Positions 8,092 through 17,905 of a DNA stretch of 64,000 nucleotides are shown one piece after another (position 1 is the stretch's first letter; each line of letters starts with the position of its first letter). Source of the stretch: Streptomyces chrestomyceticus JCM 4735 (GTDB lineage Bacteria > Actinomycetota > Actinomycetes > Streptomycetales > Streptomycetaceae); contig NZ_BHZC01000001.1 of the NCBI RefSeq assembly GCF_003865135.1, positions 2,666,001 through 2,730,000 on the forward strand. Reading direction: 5' to 3'. The position numbers and the translations under genes are program-made. Below the pieces are notes generated by a model. That model worked only from the letters and a program-made list of their open reading frames with translations, was not told the origin of the DNA and ran no database searches.

Positions 8092-9720
8092 TCAGGAGCT
8101 CTGCGGCTTCTTGGCGCTCTCGACATCCAACTGCGGCCCTTCCGACAGGAGCTGCGACCACGCCTTGTCGACCGTCGGCGGGCGCACACTCTCGTATCCG
8201 AGGTGGATCTGCGCCTGATCGCGCGCCTTCTCCGCATTGCCCGCCTTGGTGGCACTGTCGTTGCTGCGCGGCACCGAATAGCGCAGACCGGTGTCGGTCA
8301 CCAGGAAGAGCGTGCCCTCCTTGGCATTCCCCGTCACCTGCTGGTACAGCAGGCCGCTGCCGGGCGTCACGTACGAGGCCGAGCCGGAGGCGATGGCGGC
8401 CGGGTAGTCCTTGCCGACCCAGGTGGTCATCTTGGGCACGGCGCCGCTGAAGCCGAGCGCCTTGCCCGCGCCGTTCGCGTACTCCGTGCTGGTGCCGTGG
8501 TAGACGCTGCAGGCCACGTCGGGGCCCTTGCCCGAGTCGCCGATGCCGGAGCTGCGCCGCGTCGCGGCGGCGTTGGCCATGGTGACGGCCTCGGAGGGCC
8601 ACAGGGCCGTGCCGGGGAAGTCGGACATGAACTGGACGACCTGGTCCTTGTCGTCACGCTTGGGGGTGATGCTGTCGGTGGACACCTTGATGACGTCCAT
8701 CTTCTCGCCGCCCTTCTTGACGGCGGTCGCGTTCGGCCCCTCCAGCAGCAGCTTGGCCTGGAAGTTCGTCACCTTCTCCAGGCCGTCGGCGGTCACCACG
8801 TACTTCTGGCTGTCACCGGCCTGCAGGACGTTGCCGATGACGCTGTAGTTGCTCGGTACGCCCTCGACGGCGGCCCGGGTGCCCGCCTTCTCCACGCGGG
8901 GCATGGTGAGCGGCATCTGGCTCTTGATGAGGGTGTTCATCCATTCGGAGGTCACCTGCTGCGGCTGCGCGTCACCGAAGATGACCTGGCGCAGCTTGTC
9001 GTCCTGCTGCTCCTTTACGGCCGGGGAGGGCGCCTTGCCGGCGAGGGCGTCGAACGGGAAGGCCACACCGTTCTCGTCGACCAAATACTTCTGGCCGTCC
9101 GGGTCCTGGACGTACAGCGCCTGGTGCAGGTCCAGCTTGCCGTGGTCGAGGACCTTGGCCTTGTCCTTGCCGCCGAGGACGAACACGGCCTGCTGGGACT
9201 TGCTGTTCTCACCGCTGCCCGGACGGTCGCAGACCGCCCAGACCTTGGGGGTGCCGGCTTCCTTCTCGGTGGGCAGCCGGTCGGGGGCGTACGGGATTCC
9301 TATGGCCGGGCCGTGCGGAATCTTTCCGTCGAGTTCCTCCTCCTTCACCTTTACGACCTGAAACTTCTTCGGGTCGAGAAGGAGTTTGGCGGAGGCCAGG
9401 TTGAGGATCGGGTGGAGAAGTTTCTGATTGCTGCCGTTTTCGCCCTTGCTGTTCAGAACGACATAGCGGGTGGTGGACTTGTCGCCGACGATGACGTTCT
9501 GCGCCGGCGTGTCCCAGCCCTTCGGGGCGACCGGCTTGAGGATGCCGCAGGCGCCGAAGCCCACGGTCACCACCAGGCCGAGCAGGATGCTCGGGAGCAC
9601 CGCCTTGAGCGGCCGCGGCGCGCTCTCGATCGAGCCGTTCGGCAGCGGCTTCAGAAATGCCGCAGTCGTCCGCTTTCGAGCGAACGAATACGCATTCAGC
9701 TCGTCCCGACGTGATGCCAT
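8092..9720 (-). CDS. eccB: type VII secretion protein EccB
   Basis: A 542-residue ESX core component. The N-terminus MASRRDELNAYSFARKR is typical of EccB, followed by one membrane helix at about 40-60 and a large extracytoplasmic domain of repeat type. EccB anchors the secretion complex in the membrane. Cys59, just after the helix, plus Cys230-region and Cys-containing SVYHG segments may form disulfides. ATG 9720 has GGGGAGAG about 8 bases upstream. It is transcribed away from eccE on the other strand, so the 216-base gap holds divergent promoters. Length and opening motif fit the family; EccC and EccD are not in this window. Confidence 0.93.
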   Translation of the reverse strand: MASRRDELNAYSFARKRTTAAFLKPLPNGSIESAPRPLKAVLPSILLGLVVTVGFGACGILKPVAPKGWDTPAQNVIVGDKSTTRYVVLNSKGENGSNQKLLHPILNLASAKLLLDPKKFQVVKVKEEELDGKIPHGPAIGIPYAPDRLPTEKEAGTPKVWAVCDRPGSGENSKSQQAVFVLGGKDKAKVLDHGKLDLHQALYVQDPDGQKYLVDENGVAFPFDALAGKAPSPAVKEQQDDKLRQVIFGDAQPQQVTSEWMNTLIKSQMPLTMPRVEKAGTRAAVEGVPSNYSVIGNVLQAGDSQKYVVTADGLEKVTNFQAKLLLEGPNATAVKKGGEKMDVIKVSTDSITPKRDDKDQVVQFMSDFPGTALWPSEAVTMANAAATRRSSGIGDSGKGPDVACSVYHGTSTEYANGAGKALGFSGAVPKMTTWVGKDYPAAIASGSASYVTPGSGLLYQQVTGNAKEGTLFLVTDTGLRYSVPRSNDSATKAGNAEKARDQAQIHLGYESVRPPTVDKAWSQLLSEGPQLDVESAKKPQSS

Positions 9721-9936
9721 TGTTGCTTTCTCTCCCCGCCTGTCGGATCCACCGTGGACCGCCCCCGGCACTCGGGCCGCAGCGCCCTCTACTATGCCGT
9801 GTGTCGATCGACCCGTACGGTACGGGTGCCACCTTCCGGCGCACCAGTCTCGACGACGGTACTGAGGCCGGGAAGACATACCGCTCAGAGGCACAATGCT
9901 CGGAGCCACACCACCAGTAGAGGAGCAGGCCGGGGG

Positions 9937-11316
9937 ATGTCCAGCGCCACCAGGGCTCGACGCCGCAATGGGCGGCAGCAACAGCAACAGCCTTCCGTTG
10001 CGCCGCATTACGCGGGAAATGCGGGCCAAATCGGTATAGCTCCGGGCAATGGAGGAAATCAAGACCGCGGAACAGCGGACCGGCCGGCCGGACCGGTGGC
10101 ACCCCGGCTGCGCGCACAGGCCGGAAGCATCGGCGGCGTCCGTGTCCAACAGCTCGCGATCATCGAAATCGCCGCGGCGCTGGTGCTGGTGGGATGGACG
10201 ATCCACCCCGTGGCCCTGACGGTCGCCGCGGTACTGGCGGCCGTACTCGTCATCTTCGCCCTCGGCCGCCGCCGGCGCATTCCGCTGCCGGAGTGGATCA
10301 CGACGGTGCGCGCGATGAAGCGCCGGGCCAAGCGGAGCGGTTCGGCCGCGGGCTCCGGCGGCGTCGACCCGGCCTTCGCGCCGCTGGTGGAGTGCGACCC
10401 GGCGCTGCGGACGTACGAGTACACCGACTCCGACCAGCGGGCGATCGGCTTTGTCGGGGACGGTACGTTCCTGACCGCCCTCGTCCAGTTGGAGGGCCGC
10501 GACGAGCCGCTGCGCCCGGCGAGCGGCGGCCGGTCGCTGCCGATGGACGTGCTGCACACCGCGCTGGACGTGGAGGACATCCACCTCGAATCGGTGCAGT
10601 TCGTGCAGTACACCCAGCCGGCCCCGGCCCCGCACCTGCCCGAGCAGGCGGTCGCCGCCCGCTCCTACGCGCCGCTCCAGGCGCAGACGAAGACCCCCGC
10701 CCTGCAGCTCACCTGGATCGCGCTGAAGCTGGACCCGGAGCTGTGCGCGGAGGCCATCGAGGCGCGCGGCGGCGGCCTCGACGGCGCGAAGCGCTCGCTG
10801 CTGCGCGCCGCCGACCAGCTCGTCAGCCGCCTCTCCGCGCACGGCGTACGGGCCAAGGTGCTCGCCGAGCGCGAGGTGGTGGCCGCGGTGGGCACCGCGG
10901 TGTGCGTCAGCCCGCGGGCCGCGAACGGCGCGATGGGCCGGGACGGCCGCGCCGCGCGCCGTACCCAGGAGACGGTCCGCGCGATGCGCTGCGACGACCG
11001 CTGGCACACCACGTACTGGATCGGCCGTTGGCCCCAGCTCGGCCAGGGCGGCACCCCGCTCGCGGGCGTCGTCCAACTGCTGAGCAGCACCCCGGCCATG
11101 GCCAGCACCTTCTCCCTGACCGCCTCGCACGGCAGCGGCCGGGCCCCCGCCATCTCCGGCTACGTCCGCCTCTCGACCCGCAGCGAGAACGAACTGACCG
11201 CCGCGCAGGGCGAGTTGGAACGCCGCTCCGGCTCCGTGAAGGTCGGACTCGTACGGCTGGACCGGGAGCAGCTCCCCGGTCTCCTGGCCACGCTCCCCCT
11301 CGGAGGTACCCGCTGA
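9937..11316 (+). CDS. eccE: type VII secretion protein EccE
   Basis: A 459-residue protein with a disordered Gln/Arg-rich start, two closely spaced membrane helices (about residues 74-110) and a soluble domain of about 330 residues, as in EccE, a peripheral subunit of the ESX membrane complex. The ATG at 9937 follows CGGGGG. Its stop shares a base with the next ATG (TGATG), so the downstream protein is translationally coupled and probably a partner. The assignment rests on topology, length and position beside eccB rather than on a catalytic motif. Confidence 0.8.
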   Translation: MSSATRARRRNGRQQQQQPSVAPHYAGNAGQIGIAPGNGGNQDRGTADRPAGPVAPRLRAQAGSIGGVRVQQLAIIEIAAALVLVGWTIHPVALTVAAVLAAVLVIFALGRRRRIPLPEWITTVRAMKRRAKRSGSAAGSGGVDPAFAPLVECDPALRTYEYTDSDQRAIGFVGDGTFLTALVQLEGRDEPLRPASGGRSLPMDVLHTALDVEDIHLESVQFVQYTQPAPAPHLPEQAVAARSYAPLQAQTKTPALQLTWIALKLDPELCAEAIEARGGGLDGAKRSLLRAADQLVSRLSAHGVRAKVLAEREVVAAVGTAVCVSPRAANGAMGRDGRAARRTQETVRAMRCDDRWHTTYWIGRWPQLGQGGTPLAGVVQLLSSTPAMASTFSLTASHGSGRAPAISGYVRLSTRSENELTAAQGELERRSGSVKVGLVRLDREQLPGLLATLPLGGTR

Positions 11317-12164
11317 TGGCGACGCCCACCTACCAGCCCCGCGCCACCCCGAGCAGCGACGGCTGGCGCAATCCCCCCATCGGCGGCGCGCCCTCGGGCG
11401 GCGGGCGGCGGCTCTCGCACGAGCCCCGGCCCGACGAGCGGCAGTCGGCGGCCGCCGGGCCGCGCCCGCAGCCGGGCTTCGGCCTGAAAGGCCCGCGGCG
11501 CAGCCCGCACGTCCTGCCCGCGGAGTCGCTCGGCTCGCTGACCCTGCCGGTCGCCGAGGACGGTGTCGTCATCGGCATCGACCCGCAGAACCAGCCCGCC
11601 GTGGTGAACCTGCTGCGGCCCAGCCCGCTCGAAGTGGTGCTGGTGGGCAGCATGTGGCTGGCGCAGGTGCTGTCGCTGCGTACGGTCGCCACCGGCGCGC
11701 GGGTCGCGGTCGAGACCGCCCGGCCGCCGGCCTGGGCGCAGATGGCGCAGGCCGCGGGCGGCGGACAGCAGTGCGTCTCGGTCCACGACGTACGGCAGAT
11801 CGCCCCGCAGGGCGCGTCGGTCTCCAGCCCGGTCCTGGTCGTACGGGACATGGGAGCGCGGCCGCCGCGCAACCAGCTCGCGCCCGGGCCCTGGCAGTCC
11901 GTACTGACCGTGCTGCCCTTCCTCGGCCCGCGGTCGCCGCAGTTGCTGGCCCGCGCCGACCTGGTCTGCCTGCAGCGGCTGTCGCCGGAGGAGGCCGAGG
12001 TCGTGACGCGCATCATGCGGCTCCCGGCGCAGATCGGCGGCGTGCTGCCGACACTCAGCGACAACGCGATGCTCTGGTGCACGCGCGACAGCCACCAGTT
12101 CGTGATGACGCAGCCGACCGACGCGGAGACGAACCTGCTCGGCGGCGCGCGGCGCATGGACTGA
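11316..12164 (+). CDS. EccE-coupled conserved protein of unknown function
   Basis: A 282-residue protein starting with about 60 disordered residues, followed by an alpha/beta-looking domain of about 200 residues (from GSLTLPVAEDGVVIG to the end). No membrane helix, signal peptide or catalytic motif is evident. Its ATG overlaps the eccE stop, which argues for 1:1 production with EccE. I recall that a similar unnamed gene sits between eccE and the EspI-like ATPase gene in other Streptomyces ESX loci. A cytoplasmic role at the base of the secretion machine is plausible but only inferred from position. Confidence 0.7.
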   Translation: MATPTYQPRATPSSDGWRNPPIGGAPSGGGRRLSHEPRPDERQSAAAGPRPQPGFGLKGPRRSPHVLPAESLGSLTLPVAEDGVVIGIDPQNQPAVVNLLRPSPLEVVLVGSMWLAQVLSLRTVATGARVAVETARPPAWAQMAQAAGGGQQCVSVHDVRQIAPQGASVSSPVLVVRDMGARPPRNQLAPGPWQSVLTVLPFLGPRSPQLLARADLVCLQRLSPEEAEVVTRIMRLPAQIGGVLPTLSDNAMLWCTRDSHQFVMTQPTDAETNLLGGARRMD

Positions 12165-12514
12165 CGGAGCGGTACGTACGGAGGGGTACGTACGGCGCGA
12201 CGCGTACGGCGCGGGCCTTCGCGGGTACCTCTTGCGGGGTGTTCGCGGGCCCGCGCGCGTGCGGTCACGGGCCCGCGCACGGGTGCGCCGCCGGGTTGCC
12301 AAGACGAGACGCCGCCGACTGCCGTTCGTGGCCGACTGTTGATTAGGCTGTATTGGAGAGCCGCAGGAGCACACCGACGGCTGCCGATACGGGGATGGAG
12401 ACAGTTAGTGTTGGCGCTACCCGGGGTGGTGTGGTCCGACGTCCGCTACATCCGATCGATCCGCCTGTATCCGGTCCTGCCGTTCAGGTGCGTTGCAGTA
12501 CACCAGGAGGCACA
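12165..12514 (+). other. intergenic region upstream of the EspI-like ATPase gene
   Basis: No gene is seen. Just past the previous stop an 11-base repeat GGTACGTACGG occurs twice (12171-12181 and 12185-12195). A 9-base inverted repeat at 12245-12253/12268-12276 could terminate the ecc transcript. The rest must hold the promoter of the 12515 gene; a TAGGCT -10-like hexamer lies at 12344-12349, without a clear -35. Confidence 0.5.
12245..12276 (+). terminator. candidate stem-loop after eccE and its partner
   Basis: Arms GCGGGCCCG and CGGGCCCGC pair perfectly over 9 bases with a 14-base loop. It is weaker than the other terminators here and lacks a T tract. Confidence 0.4.
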
Positions 12515-15499
12515 GTGAGGGAGCAGGAGGCTTTCCGTCCGGACGGGAACGATCCTGACGACGACCAGTCCGAGTTCGATCTGACGGGTGAATTCAAGAT
12601 CGATTTTGCGGCTCCGGCCTGGTACGCCAGCAACGACACCAGCGGCGGCGGTACGGCCGCGGCCGCACCGGCCACACCTCCCGCCGCCACGCCCTCCACG
12701 CCACCCACCGGCGCGCCGCTGAGCGGGCCCGCGCAGCCGGGCCCCGGCCAGGCCGGTCCGCAGACCGCCCCGGCCCAGAGCACGCCGCAGGGCGATGCGA
12801 TGCCACCTGCCGCCCCTCCCGGCTTCCCGACGCTCCGTCCCGACGCGGGCGTTGCCAACGCGGGCGCTCCGGCACCCGCGCCCACCGCGCCGCCGGTCGC
12901 ACCGGCTCCCGTCGCCCCCGCACCGGGTCCCGTCACGCCCCCGCCGCCCGCACCGGAGCCGACGGCTCCCGTGGCGCCTCCCGCGCCCGTCGCCGAGGCC
13001 GCGCCGGAACCGTCTGCCGAGGCCGCGGAGTCCGACGCGACGGCGGCGTCCGCGGCCGGGACCGTACGCGCCGGAAGTGGTGTCGACCCGTCGGCCTCCC
13101 TGTGGGCCGACGACCCGGCGCCCGAACCGGCCCCCGCGCCCGCCCCGGTGGAGACCGCACCGGCCGCCGACGAGCAGCGGACCGAGGAAGCGGACGGGTC
13201 CGACGCTCCCGCCGCGGCCGAGGCACCGGCCCCCGCTCCCCTGGCACCGCCCGCGCCGGAGGCCGAAGCGGCCGTCGCCGCGCCGCAACCGCCTGTGCAG
13301 CAGCCCGCTCCGGAGACGCAGCAGCAGCCGGAGGCCGGACAGCAGGAAGCACCGCAGCAGGACGTGCCGCAGGAAGCACCGCAGCAGGGCGCCGCCCAGG
13401 AGTTGCCGCTCCAGCAGCAGGCTCCGCAGGAGCTGCCGCCTCAGCAGCAGGCGGCACCGCAGCAGATGCAGCAGCAGGCACAGCAGATGCCGCAGCAGCA
13501 GGGCACTCCCCCGCAGGGCGCGCCTTGGGGCGCCGCTGCCGGGCAGCAAGCAGGTGCGCCTGCGAACCTCCCGCCGCTGCCTCCTGAGTACCAGCCTGCG
13601 GACCCGCGCACGGCTCAGGCCCAGGCACAAGCTCAGGCCCAACAGCCGTACCAGCAGCAGGCGCAGCCCCAGGCCCAGCCCGAGCAGCAGCCGTACGCGC
13701 AGCAGCCGCCGTACCAGCAGCAGTCCGGCTACCCGCAGCAATACCCCCAGCAGGCGCAGCAGGCCCATCCCCAGCAGCCGGCACCTCAGCAGGCCCAGCA
13801 GCAGGCCGCTTACGGCTACCCACAGCCCGCCTACGGATACCCGCACCAGCAGCCCCAGCAGGGCGCCCCGACGCCGCAGCAGGCGCCGGCCGACCCCAAC
13901 ACCGCTGCGGCGCAGGGTGGTTACGGCTACCCGCAGCAGGCCCAGCCTCAGCAGCAGTACCCCCAGCAGGCGCAGCAGCAAGCACAACAGCAGGTTGCTT
14001 ACGGCTATCCGCAGCAGCAGGGTGGCTACGGCTACCCCCAGGCCGCCCAGGGCTACCCGCAGCAGACCGCGCCCGCGCAGCAGCAACAGCAGCCGTATCC
14101 CGGGTACGGCCAGCAGCAGGCCCCGCCGCAGGCCCAACAGCCCCCGCAGGCACAGCCGCAGGCCCCGCACCAGCCGCAGGCCCCCACCCCCGTCCAGGGC
14201 GCCGACCCGAACGCCGCCGCCAACTACGCGCAGTACTCGCAGCCGGGCCAGCAGCAGCAACAGCAGCGGGCCGCCCCCGGCGCGCCCCTGGGCTACAGCG
14301 CCGCCGTCGAGCTGACCTCCGACCGGCTGCTCCGCAACCAGCCCAAGAAGAAGAAGCCGGGCGCCAACGCGCAGCCCTCGCGCTTCAAGCTGGGTGCGAA
14401 GAAGGAGGAGCAGGAGCGCCAGCGCAAGCTGGAGCTGATCCGTACGCCGGTGATGTCCTGCTACCGGATCGCGGTCATCAGCCTCAAGGGCGGCGTCGGC
14501 AAGACCACGACGACGACCGCGCTGGGCGCCACGCTCGCCTCCGAGCGGCAGGACAAGATCCTGGCGATCGACGCGAACCCGGACGCCGGCACGCTCGGCC
14601 GCCGGGTGCGCCGCGAGACCGGTGCGACCATCCGTGACCTGGTGCAGGCGATTCCGCAACTGCACAGCTACATGGACATCCGCCGGTTCACCTCGCAGGC
14701 TCCGTCGGGTCTGGAGATCCTCGCCAACGACGTGGATCCGGCCGTCTCGACCACGTTCAACGACGACGACTACCGGCGCGCGATCGACGTGCTCGGCAAG
14801 CAGTACCCGATCATCCTCACCGACTCGGGCACCGGCCTGCTCTACAGCGCGATGCGCGGGGTGCTGGACCTCGCCGACCAGCTCATCATCATCTCCACAC
14901 CGTCGGTGGACGGTGCGTCCAGCGCCAGCACCACGCTGGACTGGCTGTCCGCGCACGGCTACGCCGACCTCGTACAGCGCGGTATCACGGTGATCTCCGG
15001 GGTCCGCGAGACCGGCAAGATGATCAAAATCGACGACATCGTGTCGCACTTCGAGACGCGGTGCCGCGGGGTGGTCGTGGTCCCGTTCGACGAGCATCTG
15101 GCCGCCGGCGCCGAGGTCGACCTGGACATGATGCGGCCCAAGACCCGTGAGGCGTACTTCAACCTGTCCGCGCTGGTGGCCGAGGACTTCTCCCGGACCC
15201 AGCAGGCGCAGGGCGCCTGGCCGGACCCTGCCCAGCAGCAGATGCAGCCGGGCGACCCGAACGCCCAGCAGCAGTACGGGCATCAGCAGTACGGCCAGCA
15301 GGCGTACCCGCAGCAGCCGGGCCAGGTGGCGCCGGGGCAGCAGCCCGCCGGGTACCCGCCGCAACAGGGCGGCTGGACGCAGCAGCCCCAGCAGCAGGGG
15401 CAGCCGCCCCAGGGCTGGCAGCAGCCCCCGGACGCGCCGCAGGCGCCCGGCCAGCCCGGTCTCCAGCCGGGATGGACGCAGCAGCCCCCGCCGCAGTAG
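12515..15499 (+). CDS. EspI-like ParA/MinD ATPase with long Pro/Ala/Gln-rich arm
   Basis: A 994-residue protein of two very different parts. Residues 1-about 640 are low complexity: first Pro/Ala-rich, then Gln-rich with many YGYPQQ-type units. About 650-905 is a MinD/ParA-type ATPase with a deviant Walker A (KGGVGKTT, Lys658), a following DANPDAG and a TDSGTG block. A second Gln/Pro-rich tail closes the protein. This layout matches EspI of mycobacterial ESX-1, which regulates secretion according to ATP level. The GTG at 12515 is chosen because AGGAGG lies 5 bases upstream; residues upstream of it look non-coding. A shared terminator separates it from ribF. The large arm may tether the ATPase or condense, which is inference. 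Confidence 0.85.
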   Translation: MREQEAFRPDGNDPDDDQSEFDLTGEFKIDFAAPAWYASNDTSGGGTAAAAPATPPAATPSTPPTGAPLSGPAQPGPGQAGPQTAPAQSTPQGDAMPPAAPPGFPTLRPDAGVANAGAPAPAPTAPPVAPAPVAPAPGPVTPPPPAPEPTAPVAPPAPVAEAAPEPSAEAAESDATAASAAGTVRAGSGVDPSASLWADDPAPEPAPAPAPVETAPAADEQRTEEADGSDAPAAAEAPAPAPLAPPAPEAEAAVAAPQPPVQQPAPETQQQPEAGQQEAPQQDVPQEAPQQGAAQELPLQQQAPQELPPQQQAAPQQMQQQAQQMPQQQGTPPQGAPWGAAAGQQAGAPANLPPLPPEYQPADPRTAQAQAQAQAQQPYQQQAQPQAQPEQQPYAQQPPYQQQSGYPQQYPQQAQQAHPQQPAPQQAQQQAAYGYPQPAYGYPHQQPQQGAPTPQQAPADPNTAAAQGGYGYPQQAQPQQQYPQQAQQQAQQQVAYGYPQQQGGYGYPQAAQGYPQQTAPAQQQQQPYPGYGQQQAPPQAQQPPQAQPQAPHQPQAPTPVQGADPNAAANYAQYSQPGQQQQQQRAAPGAPLGYSAAVELTSDRLLRNQPKKKKPGANAQPSRFKLGAKKEEQERQRKLELIRTPVMSCYRIAVISLKGGVGKTTTTTALGATLASERQDKILAIDANPDAGTLGRRVRRETGATIRDLVQAIPQLHSYMDIRRFTSQAPSGLEILANDVDPAVSTTFNDDDYRRAIDVLGKQYPIILTDSGTGLLYSAMRGVLDLADQLIIISTPSVDGASSASTTLDWLSAHGYADLVQRGITVISGVRETGKMIKIDDIVSHFETRCRGVVVVPFDEHLAAGAEVDLDMMRPKTREAYFNLSALVAEDFSRTQQAQGAWPDPAQQQMQPGDPNAQQQYGHQQYGQQAYPQQPGQVAPGQQPAGYPPQQGGWTQQPQQQGQPPQGWQQPPDAPQAPGQPGLQPGWTQQPPPQ

Positions 15500-15532
15500 C
15501 ACCACGGCGCACGCAGCAGCACCACGGCACAC

Positions 15533-15570
15533 GATAGGGCCCGGCACTCGGAGGAGTGCCGGGCCCTGTC
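15533..15570. terminator. bidirectional terminator between EspI-like gene and ribF
   Basis: A 17-base stem (15533-15549 with 15554-15570, one G-T pair) and 4-base loop lies between the convergent EspI-like gene and ribF, 34 bases past the first and 42 past the second. Confidence 0.85.
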
Positions 15571-15611
15571 CCGTTGTCGCCGGGCCCGCGCGGGCCCGCC
15601 GTGAAGCGTCG

Positions 15612-16580
15612 TCAGCTCCCGGCTTCTGCCTCGGCCTCGGCCGCCCCGATCAGCTCGCGCGTCTCCTTCACGTCGACCGCCATCCGCTCCAGCAGCCCGT
15701 CGAGCGTCTCGAACTTCTCCATGCCGCGCAGGTACGCGTAGAAGTCCACCGCGACGTGCAGGCCGTACAGTTCCAGGCCGACGCGGTCGATGGCGTGCGC
15801 CTCGACGGTCCGCGCGGTGCCGTCGAACTGCGGGTTGGTGCCGACCGAGATCGCCGCCGGCATCTTCTCGCCGTCCGCGTGCAGCCAGCCCGCGTACACC
15901 CCGTCGGCAGGGATGGCGGTGTGCGGCAGCGTCTCCACGTTCGCCGTCGGGAAGCCCAGTTCCCGGCCGCGCTGGGCGCCGCGCACCACCTCGCCCTCGA
16001 CCCGGTGCGGCCGTCCCAGGACCTCCCGCGCGCCCGCGACGTCGCCCTCGGCGACCAGCCGCCGGGTCAGCGTCGAGGAGAACGGCTCGCCGCCGCCCGC
16101 CGTCCCGCGCTCGAACAGGTCGACCACCTCGACCGCGTAGTCGTAGGTGCCGCCCAGCTCCGCGAGCGTCTCGACGGTGCCTGCGGCCTTGTGTCCGAAG
16201 CGGAAGTTCGGCCCCTCGACGACGAGCTGCGCGTGCAGCTTGTCGACCAGGACCTTGACCACGAAGTCGGCCGGGGCCAGCTTCGAGAACTCCTTGGTGA
16301 ACGGCAGGATCAGCACCGCGTCCACGCCGAGGCCCGCCATCAGCTCCGCGCGCCGCTCGTGCGGCGCCAGCAGCGGCGGGTGGGTGCCGGGCCGTACGAC
16401 CTCGCTGGGGTGCGGGTCGAAGGTGACCACCACGGCCGGTACACCCAGCTCCCGGGCGCGCGCCACCGTCTTCCCGATGATCAGTTGGTGCCCGCGGTGC
16501 ACGCCGTCGTAGGAGCCGATGGTGACGACGCTGCGTCCCCAGCCCTCGGGGATGTCCTCCAAGCCACGCCAGCGCTGCAC
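15612..16580 (-). CDS. ribF: bifunctional riboflavin kinase/FAD synthetase
   Basis: A 322-residue enzyme making FMN from riboflavin and FAD from FMN. The N-terminal FAD synthetase (nucleotidyltransferase) domain has SYDGVHRGHQ (about 20-30) and a TFDPHP block. The C-terminal flavokinase domain has the GRELGFPTAN block and ends in an RELI-containing helix. The GTG at 16580, with GAGGAGCGGG upstream, gives the usual opening QRWRGLEDIPEG; longer in-frame reading upstream is not supported. It lies downstream of truB in the usual actinobacterial order but 342 bases away and beyond a hairpin, so it may have its own promoter. Confidence 0.95.
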   Translation of the reverse strand: MQRWRGLEDIPEGWGRSVVTIGSYDGVHRGHQLIIGKTVARARELGVPAVVVTFDPHPSEVVRPGTHPPLLAPHERRAELMAGLGVDAVLILPFTKEFSKLAPADFVVKVLVDKLHAQLVVEGPNFRFGHKAAGTVETLAELGGTYDYAVEVVDLFERGTAGGGEPFSSTLTRRLVAEGDVAGAREVLGRPHRVEGEVVRGAQRGRELGFPTANVETLPHTAIPADGVYAGWLHADGEKMPAAISVGTNPQFDGTARTVEAHAIDRVGLELYGLHVAVDFYAYLRGMEKFETLDGLLERMAVDVKETRELIGAAEAEAEAGS

Positions 16581-16921
16581 TGTGCCCGCTCCTCGCCAGA
16601 ACTCTCGTCCGTCACTGCGCCGGGAAGAACCCGGTCGGATCCGGGCACCCTCGGCCTTACGCAGGTCTAAGACTGCCATGCCTCGCGCATCGGTTCGCGG
16701 GAAGGGTCACCTCGCTTCTGTGGAGTGCGGCACCCCCGGGCGCGTGGTCCGCCGTCCCGGCCCGCGCGTGTCACCCGTACGCCGGAGCACGCCGCCGCCG
16801 TCCGCGCCCCGCCGGTCGGAGCCACCGGGCCACCCGGCGCGGCGGGTATGGCGACGGGCGGCGCCGTGGGTACGGCACCGCCCGTCGTACTGCTCCGGCC
16901 TGCCCGGGAGAGGGCACCCGG
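16581..16921 (-). other. ribF-truB intergenic region
   Basis: No gene is seen. The truB-side end holds the stem-loop at 16852-16887; the ribF promoter should lie at about 16600-16700, where the AT content rises (CTTACGCAGGTCTAAGACTG on the plus strand), but no clear hexamer pair was found. Confidence 0.45.
16852..16887 (-). terminator. stem-loop terminator after truB
   Basis: A 16-base stem with one internal mismatch (16852-16867 with 16872-16887) and a 4-base loop begins 35 bases past the truB stop. Confidence 0.75.
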
Positions 16922-17905
16922 TCACTCCGCGAAGACCGCCAGGCTCTTCGCCCGTCCGCCCTGGTTCTCCAGCAGCGCCAGGAACGTCCCGTCCGGCGCG
17001 AACGCCGCCGCGGGCCGGGCCGGGCCGTCGCCGTCCTCGTCGAAGCGCGGCATCGGGATGCGCACCCCGTTGGTGAGCAGCCGCGCCTGGTCGAGGGTGA
17101 CGTCCCAGCGCGGGAAGGCCGCGGCCGCCGCCTCGCCGATCGGCATGACCGGCAGGCCGCCGCCCGCCTCGTCGTCCACGGCCGTCTGGAGCTGCTCCAG
17201 CGTGCGGGCCCGGTCGAGCTTGTACGGGCCCACCCGGGTACGCCGCAGCGCGGTCAGGTGGCCGCCGACGCCGAGGGCCTCCCCGAGGTCGCGGGCGAGC
17301 GCCCGGATGTACGTACCGGAGGAGCACTCCACCGAGACCAGCAGGTCGGTGACGGGCGTGCCGTCCGCCGCCTCGGCCTCCTCCACGGAGTAGACGACGA
17401 AGGAGGAGACGGTCACCGGACGGGCCGGTATCTCCACGTCCTCGCCCTTGCGCACCCGTGCGTAGGACCGCTTGCCGTCGATCTTGATGGCGCTGACCTT
17501 GGACGGCACCTGCATGATCGCGCCGGTCAGCTCCGCCACGCCCGCGTCGATCGCCGCCCGGTCCAGGCCGTGCGCGGCCTTGGAGGCGGTGATCTCGCCC
17601 TCGGCGTCGTCGGTGACCGACGTCTGGCCCAGCCGGATCGTGCCGACGTACTCCTTCTCGGTCAGCGCGAGGTGACCGAGCAGCTTCGTGGCGCGCTCGA
17701 TGCCCAGCACGAGCACGCCCGTCGCCATCGGGTCGAGCGTGCCGGCGTGCCCGACGCGGCGGGTGCGGGCCATGCCGCGCATCTTGGCCACCACGTCGTG
17801 CGAGGTGAAGCCGGCCGGCTTGTCGACGATGACCAGGCCGTCCGGCGCCCCCTGCTTGGCGCGGGTGCGCTCGACACGCTTCGCGCCGGTGTTCTCGCGC
17901 TTCAT
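16922..17905 (-). CDS. truB: tRNA pseudouridine(55) synthase
   Basis: A 327-residue TruB enzyme that converts U55 of the tRNA T-loop to pseudouridine. The catalytic block GHAGTLDPMATG places the nucleophile at Asp58. Tyr in KEYVGTIRLG and the ECSSGTYIRALARDLG block also fit the family. The ATG overlaps the rbfA stop (TAATG), so the two are translationally coupled. It begins with a short Lys/Arg-rich extension of about 20 residues before the conserved GLVIVDKPAG. It is part of the nusA-infB-rbfA-truB ribosome and tRNA maturation operon. Confidence 0.96.
   Translation of the reverse strand: MKRENTGAKRVERTRAKQGAPDGLVIVDKPAGFTSHDVVAKMRGMARTRRVGHAGTLDPMATGVLVLGIERATKLLGHLALTEKEYVGTIRLGQTSVTDDAEGEITASKAAHGLDRAAIDAGVAELTGAIMQVPSKVSAIKIDGKRSYARVRKGEDVEIPARPVTVSSFVVYSVEEAEAADGTPVTDLLVSVECSSGTYIRALARDLGEALGVGGHLTALRRTRVGPYKLDRARTLEQLQTAVDDEAGGGLPVMPIGEAAAAAFPRWDVTLDQARLLTNGVRIPMPRFDEDGDGPARPAAAFAPDGTFLALLENQGGRAKSLAVFAE

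Noticed and set aside
8077..9714. Plus-strand open frame antisense to eccB
   Set aside because: It mirrors the high-GC third-position pattern of eccB and has no protein family features.
12353..12514. A 54-residue N-terminal extension of the EspI-like ATPase
   Set aside because: The AGGAGG site and GTG at 12515 are far better, and the upstream residues look like promoter DNA.
13260..14280. Dense CAGCAG-type repeats
   Set aside because: They encode the Gln-rich arm of the EspI-like ATPase and follow codon periodicity; not a separate repeat element.
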